Source: Cryobacterium suzukii (GTDB lineage Bacteria; Actinomycetota; Actinomycetes; Actinomycetales; Microbacteriaceae). From it: DNA of 64,000 bases. The notes beneath the pieces were generated by a model. That model was not told the DNA's origin. It ran no database searches and saw only the letters and a program-made list of their open reading frames with translations. Each line of letters opens with the position of its first letter. Position 1 is the first letter of the stretch. The DNA lies in contig NZ_SOHJ01000003.1 of NCBI RefSeq assembly GCF_004403185.1, forward strand, positions 186,001-250,000, written 5' to 3'. This document shows, piece by piece, positions 27,426-35,292 of this stretch. The translations under genes were made by a program, and so were the position numbers.

Positions 27426-28943
27426 TCAGTGCATCTGGGGCATGACGAAGCTGGCGCCTTCTTTGATGCCGGACGGCCAGCGCGACGTTACCGTTTTGGT
27501 CTTCGTATAGAACTTGAACGAATCGGTACCGAACTGGTTGAGGTCACCGAATCCTGACTTCTTCCACCCGCCGAAACTGTGATACGCGATCGGGACGGGA
27601 ATAGGAATATTCACTCCGACCATGCCGGTATTCACCCGGGCGGCGAAGTCGCGGGCGGTGTCGCCGTCCCGGGTGAAGATCGACACTCCATTGCCGTACA
27701 TGTGTTCCGACGGAAGACGAAGGGCCGCTTCGTAGTCCTCCGCGCGAGTGATGATGAGCACGGGGCCGAAGATTTCTTCCAGGTAGATCGTCATCGACGG
27801 CGTAACGTGGTCGAACAGCGTCGGCCCGAGGTAGAAGCCGTTTTCGTAACCGTCGACGACATGACCGCGGCCGTCTACGAGCAATTCGGCGCCTTCATCG
27901 ATTCCGATCTGAATGTAGTCGGAGACTTTCTCGACGGCGGCCTGCGAGACGAGGGGGCCGTAGTCCGACTTCGGATCGAGGGACGGTCCGACGTTCAGCT
28001 GTTTGACCCGTTCGACCAGTTTCGCCACCAGGGCATCGGCCGTGGCCGCTCCGACGGGCACCGCGACCGAAATAGCCATGCACCGTTCCCCAGCTGCACC
28101 GTATCCGGCGCCGATGAGGGCGTCGGCAACCTGATCAAGGTCCGCGTCGGGCATGATGATCAGGTGGTTCTTTGCACCGCCGAAGCACTGGGCACGTTTG
28201 CCCTGAGCGGCGGCCGTCTCATAGATGTACTGGGCGATGGGGGTCGAACCCACGAAGCCGATCGCTTGGACCCGATCGTCGGTCAGTAGCGTGTCGACGG
28301 CCTCCTTGTCGCCGTTGACCACGTTGAACACACCGGCGGGCATTCCGGCCTCGATGAAGAGTTCGCCCAGGGCCAGGGGAACGGAGGGGTCACGCTCCGA
28401 CGGCTTGAGAACGAAGGCGTTGCCGGCGGCGAGGGCGGGGCCAGCCTTCCACAATGGAATCATCGCGGGGAAGTTGAACGGGGTGATACCAGCGACGACA
28501 CCGAGCGGTTGACGCATCGAGTAGACGTCGATTCCAGTTCCGGCACCGGTCGTGTAGTCGCCCTTGAGGAGGTGCGGAGCGCCGGCAGCAAATTCAACGA
28601 CCTCGACCCCGCGCTGAATGTCACCTTTGGCATCCTCGAATGTTTTTCCGTGCTCGGAGGAGAGGAGCCGGGCGAGAGAATCCATGTCGCGCTCCACCAG
28701 AGCGAGAAAGCGCAGAAGCACTCGGGCGCGGCGCTGGGGGTTCCAGGACGCCCACTCGACCTGTGCAATTTCGGCATTGGCGATGACGGCTTCGACTTCG
28801 GCCTTGGAGGCCAGCGGGACCCGAGCCTGCACCGTTCCCGTGCTGGGGTCGAAGACCTCGCTGAAACGACCTGAGGTGCCTTCGATGTGTTTTCCCCCGA
28901 CGAAGTGGGTCAATTCCCGAACCAGCGTCAATCCCTGAACCAT
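27426..28943 (-). CDS. mmsA: CoA-acylating methylmalonate-semialdehyde dehydrogenase
   Basis: This 505-residue ALDH-superfamily enzyme has GITPFNFPAMIPLWK, CFGGAKNHLI (the general-base Glu of ordinary ALDHs is replaced, as in MmsA), and GAAGERCMAIS with Cys about 288. ATG 28943 follows TAGGAA. It converts methylmalonate semialdehyde to propionyl-CoA, ending the branch. It is the first gene of a five-gene operon; a TACTAGGA direct repeat lies 54 bases upstream. Confidence 0.95.
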   Translation of the reverse strand: MVQGLTLVRELTHFVGGKHIEGTSGRFSEVFDPSTGTVQARVPLASKAEVEAVIANAEIAQVEWASWNPQRRARVLLRFLALVERDMDSLARLLSSEHGKTFEDAKGDIQRGVEVVEFAAGAPHLLKGDYTTGAGTGIDVYSMRQPLGVVAGITPFNFPAMIPLWKAGPALAAGNAFVLKPSERDPSVPLALGELFIEAGMPAGVFNVVNGDKEAVDTLLTDDRVQAIGFVGSTPIAQYIYETAAAQGKRAQCFGGAKNHLIIMPDADLDQVADALIGAGYGAAGERCMAISVAVPVGAATADALVAKLVERVKQLNVGPSLDPKSDYGPLVSQAAVEKVSDYIQIGIDEGAELLVDGRGHVVDGYENGFYLGPTLFDHVTPSMTIYLEEIFGPVLIITRAEDYEAALRLPSEHMYGNGVSIFTRDGDTARDFAARVNTGMVGVNIPIPVPIAYHSFGGWKKSGFGDLNQFGTDSFKFYTKTKTVTSRWPSGIKEGASFVMPQMH

Positions 28944-28996
28944 CGAATTTCCTACTTTCTGCTCACCGCCATGGTGACCTGCCTCATAATCAATGT

Positions 28997-29024
28997 ACTA
29001 GGAAGTACTACCATTTACTAGGTA
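28997..29024. promoter_or_regulatory. TACTAGGA-N12-TACTAGGT direct repeat upstream of mmsA
   Basis: The two TACTAGG units start exactly 20 bases apart (28997 and 29017), so they lie on one helical face. The same arrangement occurs upstream of etfB at 31871. The site is in an AT-rich stretch of an otherwise GC-rich region. A common regulator, possibly the MarR protein encoded at 31922, is inferred. Confidence 0.68.
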
Positions 29025-29094
29025 GATCAAGTAATTTTTTGCCACGAAGAGCAGACGGTGTGAGCGTCGAATGAGAACCGGCCGGCGGGCCGGA

Positions 29095-30000
29095 TCAGCG
29101 CGTGACGGATCCCGTCAGGGCTGCGATCGAGCGCAGAAAGATGGGCCTGGCAGCAACCCAGGCACCGGCCATGACGACGAGTGAGGCTGCGAAGATCCAG
29201 AACCCTACCCAGCTGTTGCTGTCGCTTCCCCCGTACATGTGGTTCAGATTGCGCAACAAGCCGGTGGTGAGCACCAGGGTCACGTGGACGATTATGAAAA
29301 ACACGAAGTAGAGCATCACGGGAAAGTGGATCACTCGCGCAAGTTCGACCGGATAGACCCTATTAATTCTGGTGGCGTTTTTCGGCCACGCCCCCGACAT
29401 TCGCAGGCCGGTAATGATGGCTAGCGGCGCGGCTATAAAAACCGTGACGAAGTAGGTGAGGAGTTGCAGACTGTTGTAGTTGGTCCAGCCGTTTTCGGTG
29501 GGCCAGTTGAGCGAAGCGTATTGCAGGCCGGCGGAGAGTGCGTTGGGGAACACATCCCACTTTTGCGGGACCAGGCGCAGCCACTGACCGGTTGTGAAAA
29601 TCAGGATGTAGAAAATGATTCCATTGAGCACCCAGAGCGCGTCAAGGCTGAGGTGAAACCACAGGGTCAAACTGATTTTAGCCGGGCGGTTCTTGGTTTT
29701 GAGCAGACCGGTGTTGTTGCGCGTCCAATGGGCTGCGGGTCGCGCAACCGTGCGAATCTGCCACCCGGTACGGATGATCAACACGATAAAGAACGCATTC
29801 AGAAAGTGCTGCCAGGCCAGCCACGCCGGAAAACCGACGGGCGCCCCAGCTGGAAGCTCTGACTCACCGGGATACTTGTCGAGGAAGGCCCGCACCCCCT
29901 CAAGCGTGCGAAGCCCCTGCGCGGCCAGAACCACCGCCGCCAGCAGTACCAGCACTGCGGGAACGATCCAGACCAGCTTGAACCACTTACTCGTGCGCAT
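29095..30000 (-). CDS. membrane cytochrome b-type protein (cytochrome b561 / hydrogenase-b-like)
   Basis: This 301-residue membrane protein has hydrophobic segments at about 8-27, 63-78, 122-138, 185-200, 223-245 and 265-285. Histidines suited to haem ligation lie in WQHFLN, WFHLSLD, VIHFPVM and FIIVHVTL. It follows etfA by 27 bases in the same direction. That suggests it passes electrons from ETF to the quinone pool or another membrane acceptor. No ETF:quinone oxidoreductase gene is in the window. Confidence 0.78.
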   Translation of the reverse strand: MRTSKWFKLVWIVPAVLVLLAAVVLAAQGLRTLEGVRAFLDKYPGESELPAGAPVGFPAWLAWQHFLNAFFIVLIIRTGWQIRTVARPAAHWTRNNTGLLKTKNRPAKISLTLWFHLSLDALWVLNGIIFYILIFTTGQWLRLVPQKWDVFPNALSAGLQYASLNWPTENGWTNYNSLQLLTYFVTVFIAAPLAIITGLRMSGAWPKNATRINRVYPVELARVIHFPVMLYFVFFIIVHVTLVLTTGLLRNLNHMYGGSDSNSWVGFWIFAASLVVMAGAWVAARPIFLRSIAALTGSVTR

Positions 30001-30026
30001 TTCTTACTCTCCACATGGTGCGCGTC

Positions 30027-31007
30027 CTACTTCTTGCTGCGGGACTCGATAGCTTCTATGAGCTGTGGGACGACGGTGAAAACGTCGCCGACGATGCCGA
30101 AGTCCGCGATATCGAAAATAGGTGCGTCCGCGTCTTTGTTAATGGCCACGATCGTTTTCGCTGTCTGCATTCCCGCGCGGTGTTGAATCGCTCCGGAAAT
30201 TCCGAGCGCCACATAGAGCTGCGGCGACACGGTTACCCCGGTCTGGCCAACCTGGGAGGCTTGCGAGACGAAGCCAGCATCGACCGCCGCGCGTGAGGCC
30301 CCGACGGCTGCGCCAAGCGCATCGGCCAGCCGTTCGACGAGTTCAAACTTCTCCTGCGACCCCAGCCCACGGCCTCCAGAGACGACTTTGGTCGCACCGC
30401 GAAGCCCCGGCCTGGCCGAAACAACGACATTGTCAATGACCTCATCGATGATGGCGGAACGACCCGTTTCGCTCCCCAGTGACGCTGTTGTGACGACTGG
30501 CGCGACAGCATCCGCTTGCCCCTCGATCGCTCCCTGGCGAACGGTGACAATCGTCGGGCCGCCTTCTACGGTGGATTCCACCGTGTACGCACCTCCGAAT
30601 ACCGAGTGGGTCGCGACGACATTCGTTCCCTCAAAGCGCAGGTCGACGGCATCGATCACGAGGCCAGCATCAATTCGCGCCGCCAAGCGAGCGGCAACGT
30701 CACGCCCTTCGACCGAATTCACCGTCAGAATAGCGCCAGGATCGAAGGCCAACACGGCCGCGGCTAGAGCGTCCACCTGCGGCGTGACCAGAAACGTGCC
30801 CACTTGCTCGCCCTGCGCAAGATAAACCTGAGCGGCACCGAGGCGTCCGAGGTGGTCGACCAGGGCAGCCCCTGCCCCTGGCGCGGTGACCACGACGGCG
30901 ACGGGAGTGCCGAGCTTGGCGGCGGCGGCGAGCAGCGAGGGAGTCGAGTCCTCAAGGTCGCCGTGATTAGAAATTTCGATGAGCGCAAGAATGTTCGACA
31001 TTGACAT
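30027..31007 (-). CDS. etfA: electron transfer flavoprotein alpha subunit
   Basis: The protein has 326 residues with the FAD-binding C-terminal half including VVSGGRGLGSQEKFELVERL and QVGQTGVTVSPQLYVALGISG. ATG 31007 or the second ATG at 31001 may be used; AAGGAAGG lies just upstream. With EtfB it accepts electrons from acyl-CoA dehydrogenases, of which two are encoded in this window. The gene is eight bases from etfB. Confidence 0.94.
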   Translation of the reverse strand: MSMSNILALIEISNHGDLEDSTPSLLAAAAKLGTPVAVVVTAPGAGAALVDHLGRLGAAQVYLAQGEQVGTFLVTPQVDALAAAVLAFDPGAILTVNSVEGRDVAARLAARIDAGLVIDAVDLRFEGTNVVATHSVFGGAYTVESTVEGGPTIVTVRQGAIEGQADAVAPVVTTASLGSETGRSAIIDEVIDNVVVSARPGLRGATKVVSGGRGLGSQEKFELVERLADALGAAVGASRAAVDAGFVSQASQVGQTGVTVSPQLYVALGISGAIQHRAGMQTAKTIVAINKDADAPIFDIADFGIVGDVFTVVPQLIEAIESRSKK

Positions 31008-31015
31008 TTCCTTCC

Positions 31016-31798
31016 TTAGAGCAGGTGGCCAGCAACAAGGAAATCCGCGAGCTCAACACCGGCATTTCCCTCGTCGACGATTTTCTTACCCGAAGCGCGG
31101 GCAGGACGCTTGGTTGTCTGCAGCACTACGGAGCGCCCGACACCGGCGAAGGTGACAGCCGGGTCGATACCCAGGTCGCCGAGCGATGCCACGGTGAACG
31201 GCTTCTTCTTAGCCGACATGATCCCCTTAAATTTCGGAAAGCGCGCCTCGGGCAAGCGCTCCGTTATCGAGATGACCGCGGGCAATGCAGCGTGCACGCG
31301 GAGCTTTCCCCGCCCGGTGCTACGCTCCCCGACCACCCCGTCATCCGAGATCTGTACCGATTCGAGGTACGTGACATGTGGAACGCCCAATCGTTCGGCC
31401 ACCATCGCCGGAACCACCCCGCCCCCGCCATCCGTCGACTCGTTGCCGGCGATGACCAGATCGAAACCGGTTGTCGTCAGGGCCGCAGCGAGCACGGTAG
31501 ACGTCCACCCGACATCTGCGCCCGCCAGGGCGCTGTCAAGAACATGAACGGCAGAGTCGGCGCCCATCGCCAACCCCTTACGCAGGCCCACGGTCACTGC
31601 CGTTGACCCCATCGACACGACGACGACTTCGACGTCCTTGTGGGCGTCCTTGTAGCTCAGTGCCACCTCGAGCGCACGCTCGTCAATCTCGTCGATGACG
31701 GCGTCGCTGCCGGAACGATCGACTAATCCCGTCGATGGATCCAAAATGCGCTCACCATACGTATCCGGGACCTGCTTCATGAGAACAACGATCTTCAC
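31016..31798 (-). CDS. etfB: electron transfer flavoprotein beta subunit
   Basis: The protein has 260 residues from GTG 31798, preceded by CAGGGAG; the normal EtfB start KIVVLMKQVPDTYG follows directly. It contains the AMP-binding region VIAGNESTDGGGGVVPAMVAE and a C-terminal recognition segment. It is the first gene of the etfB-etfA-cytochrome b operon. A TACTAGGA repeat like that of mmsA is 73 bases upstream, next to the MarR stop. Confidence 0.95.
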   Translation of the reverse strand: MKIVVLMKQVPDTYGERILDPSTGLVDRSGSDAVIDEIDERALEVALSYKDAHKDVEVVVVSMGSTAVTVGLRKGLAMGADSAVHVLDSALAGADVGWTSTVLAAALTTTGFDLVIAGNESTDGGGGVVPAMVAERLGVPHVTYLESVQISDDGVVGERSTGRGKLRVHAALPAVISITERLPEARFPKFKGIMSAKKKPFTVASLGDLGIDPAVTFAGVGRSVVLQTTKRPARASGKKIVDEGNAGVELADFLVAGHLL

Positions 31799-31870
31799 TA
31801 TTTCACTCCCTGCTATTGCGTTCCAGATGGCGAGACGCATCGATGAGCGGATGCGTCTTCTAGAGCAATA

Positions 31871-31898
31871 TACTAGGAGGATAAAGTATTTACTAGGA
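31871..31898. promoter_or_regulatory. TACTAGGA-N12-TACTAGGA direct repeat upstream of etfB
   Basis: TACTAGGA occurs at 31871 and again at 31891, with the same 20-base period as the copy before mmsA. It lies in the 124-base gap between the MarR stop and the etfB start. Confidence 0.68.
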
Positions 31899-31921
31899 CT
31901 TAGTTTTATTTCTTTTGTGCG

Positions 31922-32461
31922 CTAGAGCGGATTGGGCTGCACTGGAGGGTCAATGAAATCGCCGGAGTTGCGCCGGAAGCGCGCCAGGATGTGGATGAGT
32001 TGAGTCATGTCGTCTTGCACGAGGCCCGGCCGGACGAACACCTCTTCGTTAAGGCTGGCCGATGCTTGAGCGACCAACTCGCGTCCGGCATCTTCTAGAA
32101 CGATCAGGGTCGCGCGACCATCTGTTGGATGTGCCGCGCGCCTGACCAGCCCGTCACGTTCCAGACGGTCTACGGTGTTGGTGACGCTCGTTGGGTGGAC
32201 CTGCAGTCGCACGCTCGCGCTCGTCATCGGGAGAGCTCCGTCCTTGGTGAAACTGAGCAGCGTGAGCATCTCGTACCGCGCGAAAGACAGCCGGAACGAC
32301 TTCAGCGTGGCCTCGACCCGCGCCAGCATGAGCTGCTGCACCCGCATGATGGATGTGACTGCCGCCATGCCGTCGGCGGCCTCGCCCCACCCGTGCTCGG
32401 CCCACTGGCGACGAGCTTCCGCAATGGGATCTATGGTCAGCGGTGTTGAATTAGCCACCAT
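31922..32461 (-). CDS. MarR family transcriptional regulator
   Basis: This protein of about 179 residues has a winged-helix core: SFARYEMLTLLSF, MTSASVRLQVHPTSVTNTVD, RLERDGLVRRAAHPTDGRA. ATG 32461 is preferred because AAGGA lies at a normal distance; ATG 32467 would add two residues. It lies directly upstream of etfB in the same direction and near both TACTAGGA repeats, so it may control the etf and mmsA operons. The ligand is unknown. Confidence 0.88.
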   Translation of the reverse strand: MVANSTPLTIDPIAEARRQWAEHGWGEAADGMAAVTSIMRVQQLMLARVEATLKSFRLSFARYEMLTLLSFTKDGALPMTSASVRLQVHPTSVTNTVDRLERDGLVRRAAHPTDGRATLIVLEDAGRELVAQASASLNEEVFVRPGLVQDDMTQLIHILARFRRNSGDFIDPPVQPNPL

Positions 32462-32547
32462 GTACATCCTTCAGTTAATTCCTTCCACGGTACACGGATA
32501 CATCACCCTCGTCTGGTGCATCGGCGGCAGCGTCCAATACCTGGTGG

Positions 32548-32565
32548 GTCAACACAAGTGTCGAC
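32548..32565. promoter_or_regulatory. island operator copy 7, degenerate (GTCAAC-N6-GTCGAC)
   Basis: The left arm is perfect (32548-32553) and the right arm has one changed base (GTCGAC, 32560-32565). It sits 65 bases before the NTF2-like gene at 32630, at a distance similar to the other copies. One half-site plus one mismatch could arise by chance, so the call is tentative. Confidence 0.5.
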
Positions 32566-32629
32566 AGTGGCGTTTGTGTCGGCTAGCGTCATAGAGAAGT
32601 TTGTTCACGCTGGATTTCAGGAGGAAAAG

Positions 32630-33193
32630 ATGGTTGGAAGCGCCACGCAAAACGTCGAGACGCTCGGAATTGAGCAGCGCCTGGAGGCCGCCGAAGATCG
32701 ACTCGCTCTCCTTGATCTCGAAGGGGAATACGGCTTCCTCTATGACAGCCGACAGTCTGGACCGTGGTCAGAGTTGTTTACGGAGGACGGGATCTATCAG
32801 GGGCGTCAGCTCGTGGGAATGGCAGCGCAGAATCTGGTGGAGGGTCGCAGCAACCTGGCCAACTTTTGCGAGAATGAGCCGCTCAGCGGCATGCACTTTC
32901 TGCACGTTCCGCATTTCACACTGGCGGGGGACACTGCCGTCGGGCGAGTCCACTTTAAGTTCGAGGCTTCTGGGACGAATGAGTATGGTCGCAGCCAAGC
33001 CCGCTCCGTTTCGGGCTACTACGACACCGCATATGTGCGCACGCCGGCGGGCTGGCTGATCCGTCGTCGCATCACGACCTATCTCGAGTCGAGCCAAACC
33101 ACAACTTATCCGTATGAACCGACTCCCGCTGACCTGTATCAGAGGCCCCAACATCAGGCGTCGAACGTGCCCTACCAGGACAAGCGCGGCTGA
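32630..33193 (+). CDS. NTF2/SnoaL-like domain protein
   Basis: This 187-residue protein starts at ATG 32630 behind a very strong AGGAGG. It has a helical lead (EDRLALLDLEGEYGFLYDS), then LFTEDGIYQGRQLVG, and a beta-rich end with VSGYYDTAYVRTPAGWLIRRR, as in SnoaL_4-type proteins used as dehydratases, isomerases or dioxygenase beta subunits. No catalytic set can be named. The weak island operator upstream and the facing MaoC gene hint at a role in the same catabolism. Confidence 0.8.
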   Translation: MVGSATQNVETLGIEQRLEAAEDRLALLDLEGEYGFLYDSRQSGPWSELFTEDGIYQGRQLVGMAAQNLVEGRSNLANFCENEPLSGMHFLHVPHFTLAGDTAVGRVHFKFEASGTNEYGRSQARSVSGYYDTAYVRTPAGWLIRRRITTYLESSQTTTYPYEPTPADLYQRPQHQASNVPYQDKRG

Positions 33194-33224
33194 GCACAAG
33201 TACGGTCAGGGTTCAAATCAGGAC

Positions 33225-33782
33225 TTACCTCGCTGGATCCGATACCGACAACGCGAGCAACAACGTATCGGCGATGCACACCGGCTTGGAGACATTCTCG
33301 GCCTCAAGAATGTACTGCACCGCGACCAGTGATCCTGCAGGATGATCAGTGATGCTCGTGAAAGACACTTTCGCGCGCACCAGCGACCCGGTCGAGAGCG
33401 GCGCGGGAAAGCGTACCTTGTCTAACCCGTAGTTGAGCGTTGCCGACTCGAACTCGAGTCGAAAAACCTCGCTCGCGAAGCGGGCGATGAGCGACAGCGT
33501 GAGGTAACCGTGCACGATCGTACCTCCGAATGGCCCCAAGGCGGCTCTGACGGGGTCGACGTGGATCCATTCGTAGTCACCGGTCAAGTCGGCGAAAGCG
33601 TCTACCTTCTGCTGCGTGACGCGAAATGGAGGGCTGAACCCAACGATTTTTCCGATTTCATTGCGCACTTCCTCAACGCTTCTGAACACGCGAGGAAGAC
33701 TCTCAGCTTGTGGATCCCACCGGGGGGTGCCCTCGGGCGCCTGGCCAGGCGCAGACACGTTTCTGAGCGTTTTCTCGTGCAC
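33225..33782 (-). CDS. MaoC-like (R)-specific enoyl-CoA hydratase family protein
   Basis: This 185-residue hotdog-fold protein has the hydratase 2 motif DLTGDYEWIHVDP...GGTIVHGYLTLSL, with the conserved Asp and His. GTG 33782 is supported by GGAGGG seven bases upstream. It is convergent with the NTF2-like gene, 31 bases apart. It could hydrate a branched or cyclic enoyl-CoA; substrate unknown. Confidence 0.88.
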   Translation of the reverse strand: MHEKTLRNVSAPGQAPEGTPRWDPQAESLPRVFRSVEEVRNEIGKIVGFSPPFRVTQQKVDAFADLTGDYEWIHVDPVRAALGPFGGTIVHGYLTLSLIARFASEVFRLEFESATLNYGLDKVRFPAPLSTGSLVRAKVSFTSITDHPAGSLVAVQYILEAENVSKPVCIADTLLLALSVSDPAR

Positions 33783-34002
33783 GCGGTGGTCCCTCCAGAT
33801 CGTTGTCTTCCGATGTCACCCTCGAGGCTATGACAAAACCCCATGAGTTACACCCGAAGTTGCGGCGGTGTTGCCAGCGGCGAGCGGGAAAGCATGGCTG
33901 ACTGTGGCATATCGTGCAGGCGACCCGGTCTGGCGAGACGGATGATAGCGCTCACCCACAACGGGTTGCTCGCCCGTGCCCTCGCTTCGTTAGCATCGTC
34001 TC

Positions 34003-34566
34003 GTGCATATGTTCTTTAGAACCCTCCTCCATGCCCTGCTGTCAAAGTTCGGCCCAAGACTTGGCCACTTCGACGTCGCGCGCACCAACTTCGTGACCCT
34101 GCCGACCGACCAGGATATTTTGCGACACATGAACAACGGGGTCTACCTGTCGATCATGGACGTGGCCCGCTTCGACATGCTGCATCGAACCGGCGTCTGG
34201 GCCATTTTCAAGGAGCGCGGCTGGTACCCGGTGGTGGTTTCTGAGACGATCAGCTTTCGCAAGTCGCTCACGGTCGGCCAAAAGTTCACCGTGGAGTCGC
34301 GCATCCTCGGCTTCGATGAGAAGGCGGTCTACGTCGAGCAGCGTTTCGTGCGACCGGATGCCGATGGTGCGCCCGAAATCTATTCTCACGGTTACATTCG
34401 AGGCCGCTTTCTCAAGCGCACCGGCGGCGTGGTGACGATCGACGAGCTGCTTGAGGCGATCGGTGTCGCCCCCGACAACGTGAGTGTTCCGGATTGGCTG
34501 CTGGAGTGGAGCCGCACCGCTGCGGCACCTGCCACGCGCGCCCCCGCACCGAGCATCTGGAACTAG
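34003..34566 (+). CDS. hotdog-fold acyl-CoA thioesterase (4HBT-like)
   Basis: The 187-residue protein has the thioesterase segment RTNFVTLPTDQDILRHMNNG, where the Asp/His/Asn positions match the 4-hydroxybenzoyl-CoA thioesterase group, followed by the hotdog helix GVYLSIMDVARFDML. The start is GTG 34003 or ATG 34009; no clear ribosome site is visible. Its stop overlaps the stop of the SRPBCC gene. The substrate is unknown. Confidence 0.83.
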   Translation: MHMFFRTLLHALLSKFGPRLGHFDVARTNFVTLPTDQDILRHMNNGVYLSIMDVARFDMLHRTGVWAIFKERGWYPVVVSETISFRKSLTVGQKFTVESRILGFDEKAVYVEQRFVRPDADGAPEIYSHGYIRGRFLKRTGGVVTIDELLEAIGVAPDNVSVPDWLLEWSRTAAAPATRAPAPSIWN

Positions 34567-35072
34567 CTGGCGGTGCGCACCGGAATGATGAGGTCCTTGT
34601 AAAACTGGGCGTGGGCGGGGTAGTAGTGCTCCCACGCCGGTACCGGCAGGCCAGCGCGCGAGGCGACCAGGCGATCGAGGTAGTAGTCCCAGCCGGGACC
34701 GACCGTGGCCGCTTCAGACGCCGAGCGTAAGCGCTGCCCGAAGGTCAGGTTCGTCATGCCATCACCCTCGACCAGGTGAAATAGAGCGCGCCAGGAATCC
34801 TCGCCCTCACCGAAATCGCCGTTGAAGCGGTGCGGAGCCTGGCATTCCCGAATGCTCACGTACTCCCACTTAGCGTCGGGCTCCGCCGTCATCTTGAATT
34901 TTACGGCGCCGGTGGCCGGCGACCCCGTGTACGTGCCGATCCACTTCTCGAGTTCGGCGGGGCGGGTCATGCTCGCCCACACCTTTTCGATGGGCGCGTT
35001 GAACAGCCGATTGAACATGAGATACAGGCCGTCTTCGCGGTGAACGAGGCGTCCGGTGGGCTTGGCTGACAT
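34563..35072 (-). CDS. SRPBCC (AHSA1-like) family protein
   Basis: This 169-residue protein has FNRLFNAPIEKVWASMTRPAELEKWIG, the AHSA1/START-like hydrophobic-pocket signature, and the helix GWDYYLDRLV near the C-terminus. ATG 35072 is chosen because GGAGG lies seven bases upstream. The function is unknown; the family binds small hydrophobic ligands. Confidence 0.88.
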   Translation of the reverse strand: MSAKPTGRLVHREDGLYLMFNRLFNAPIEKVWASMTRPAELEKWIGTYTGSPATGAVKFKMTAEPDAKWEYVSIRECQAPHRFNGDFGEGEDSWRALFHLVEGDGMTNLTFGQRLRSASEAATVGPGWDYYLDRLVASRAGLPVPAWEHYYPAHAQFYKDLIIPVRTAS

Positions 35073-35144
35073 GGTGACCTCCACTTTGAGTGAAACGCGA
35101 GTCTTTAACTCAGGCTAGGCCACTTTGCACGCCCCGGCTATACG

Positions 35145-35252
35145 TCAAAAACCCTCCAGAACGGCCATGGCGGCGTTGTGACCGCCGCGCCCGCTGACCC
35201 CGCCACCACGCCGGGTCGACATCATCGTGGACAGACCGAGATCGAGAAACTT
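35145..35252 (-). pseudogene. C-terminal remnant of a probable CrtI-like FAD-dependent oxidoreductase
   Basis: An open minus-strand stretch reads LGLSTMMSTRRGGGVSGRGG and continues HNAAMAVLEGF to a stop at 35145. This resembles the FAD-contacting C-terminus (GGGVSG...NAA.AVL) of phytoene-desaturase-like oxidoreductases. A stop at about 35253 and the absence of upstream coding sequence show the rest is gone. The PadR promoter now occupies the junction. Identification rests on a short motif. Confidence 0.45.
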
Positions 35253-35268
35253 CTACTTGCCTATGCCA

Positions 35269-35282
35269 AGTACTAGGCGATA
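35269..35282. promoter_or_regulatory. near-palindrome GCCAAGTACTAGGC in front of the PadR gene
   Basis: Twelve of 14 positions are symmetric around AGTACT. It lies just upstream of the start codon at 35293, as expected for an autoregulatory PadR operator. No binding evidence is available. Confidence 0.45.
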
Positions 35283-35292
35283 TGCTGACGAA

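Noticed and set aside
18330..33193. NTF2-like proteins (18330 and 32630) as limonene-epoxide hydrolases
   Set aside because: The fold is shared, but the RxD...D catalytic set is not seen in either protein.
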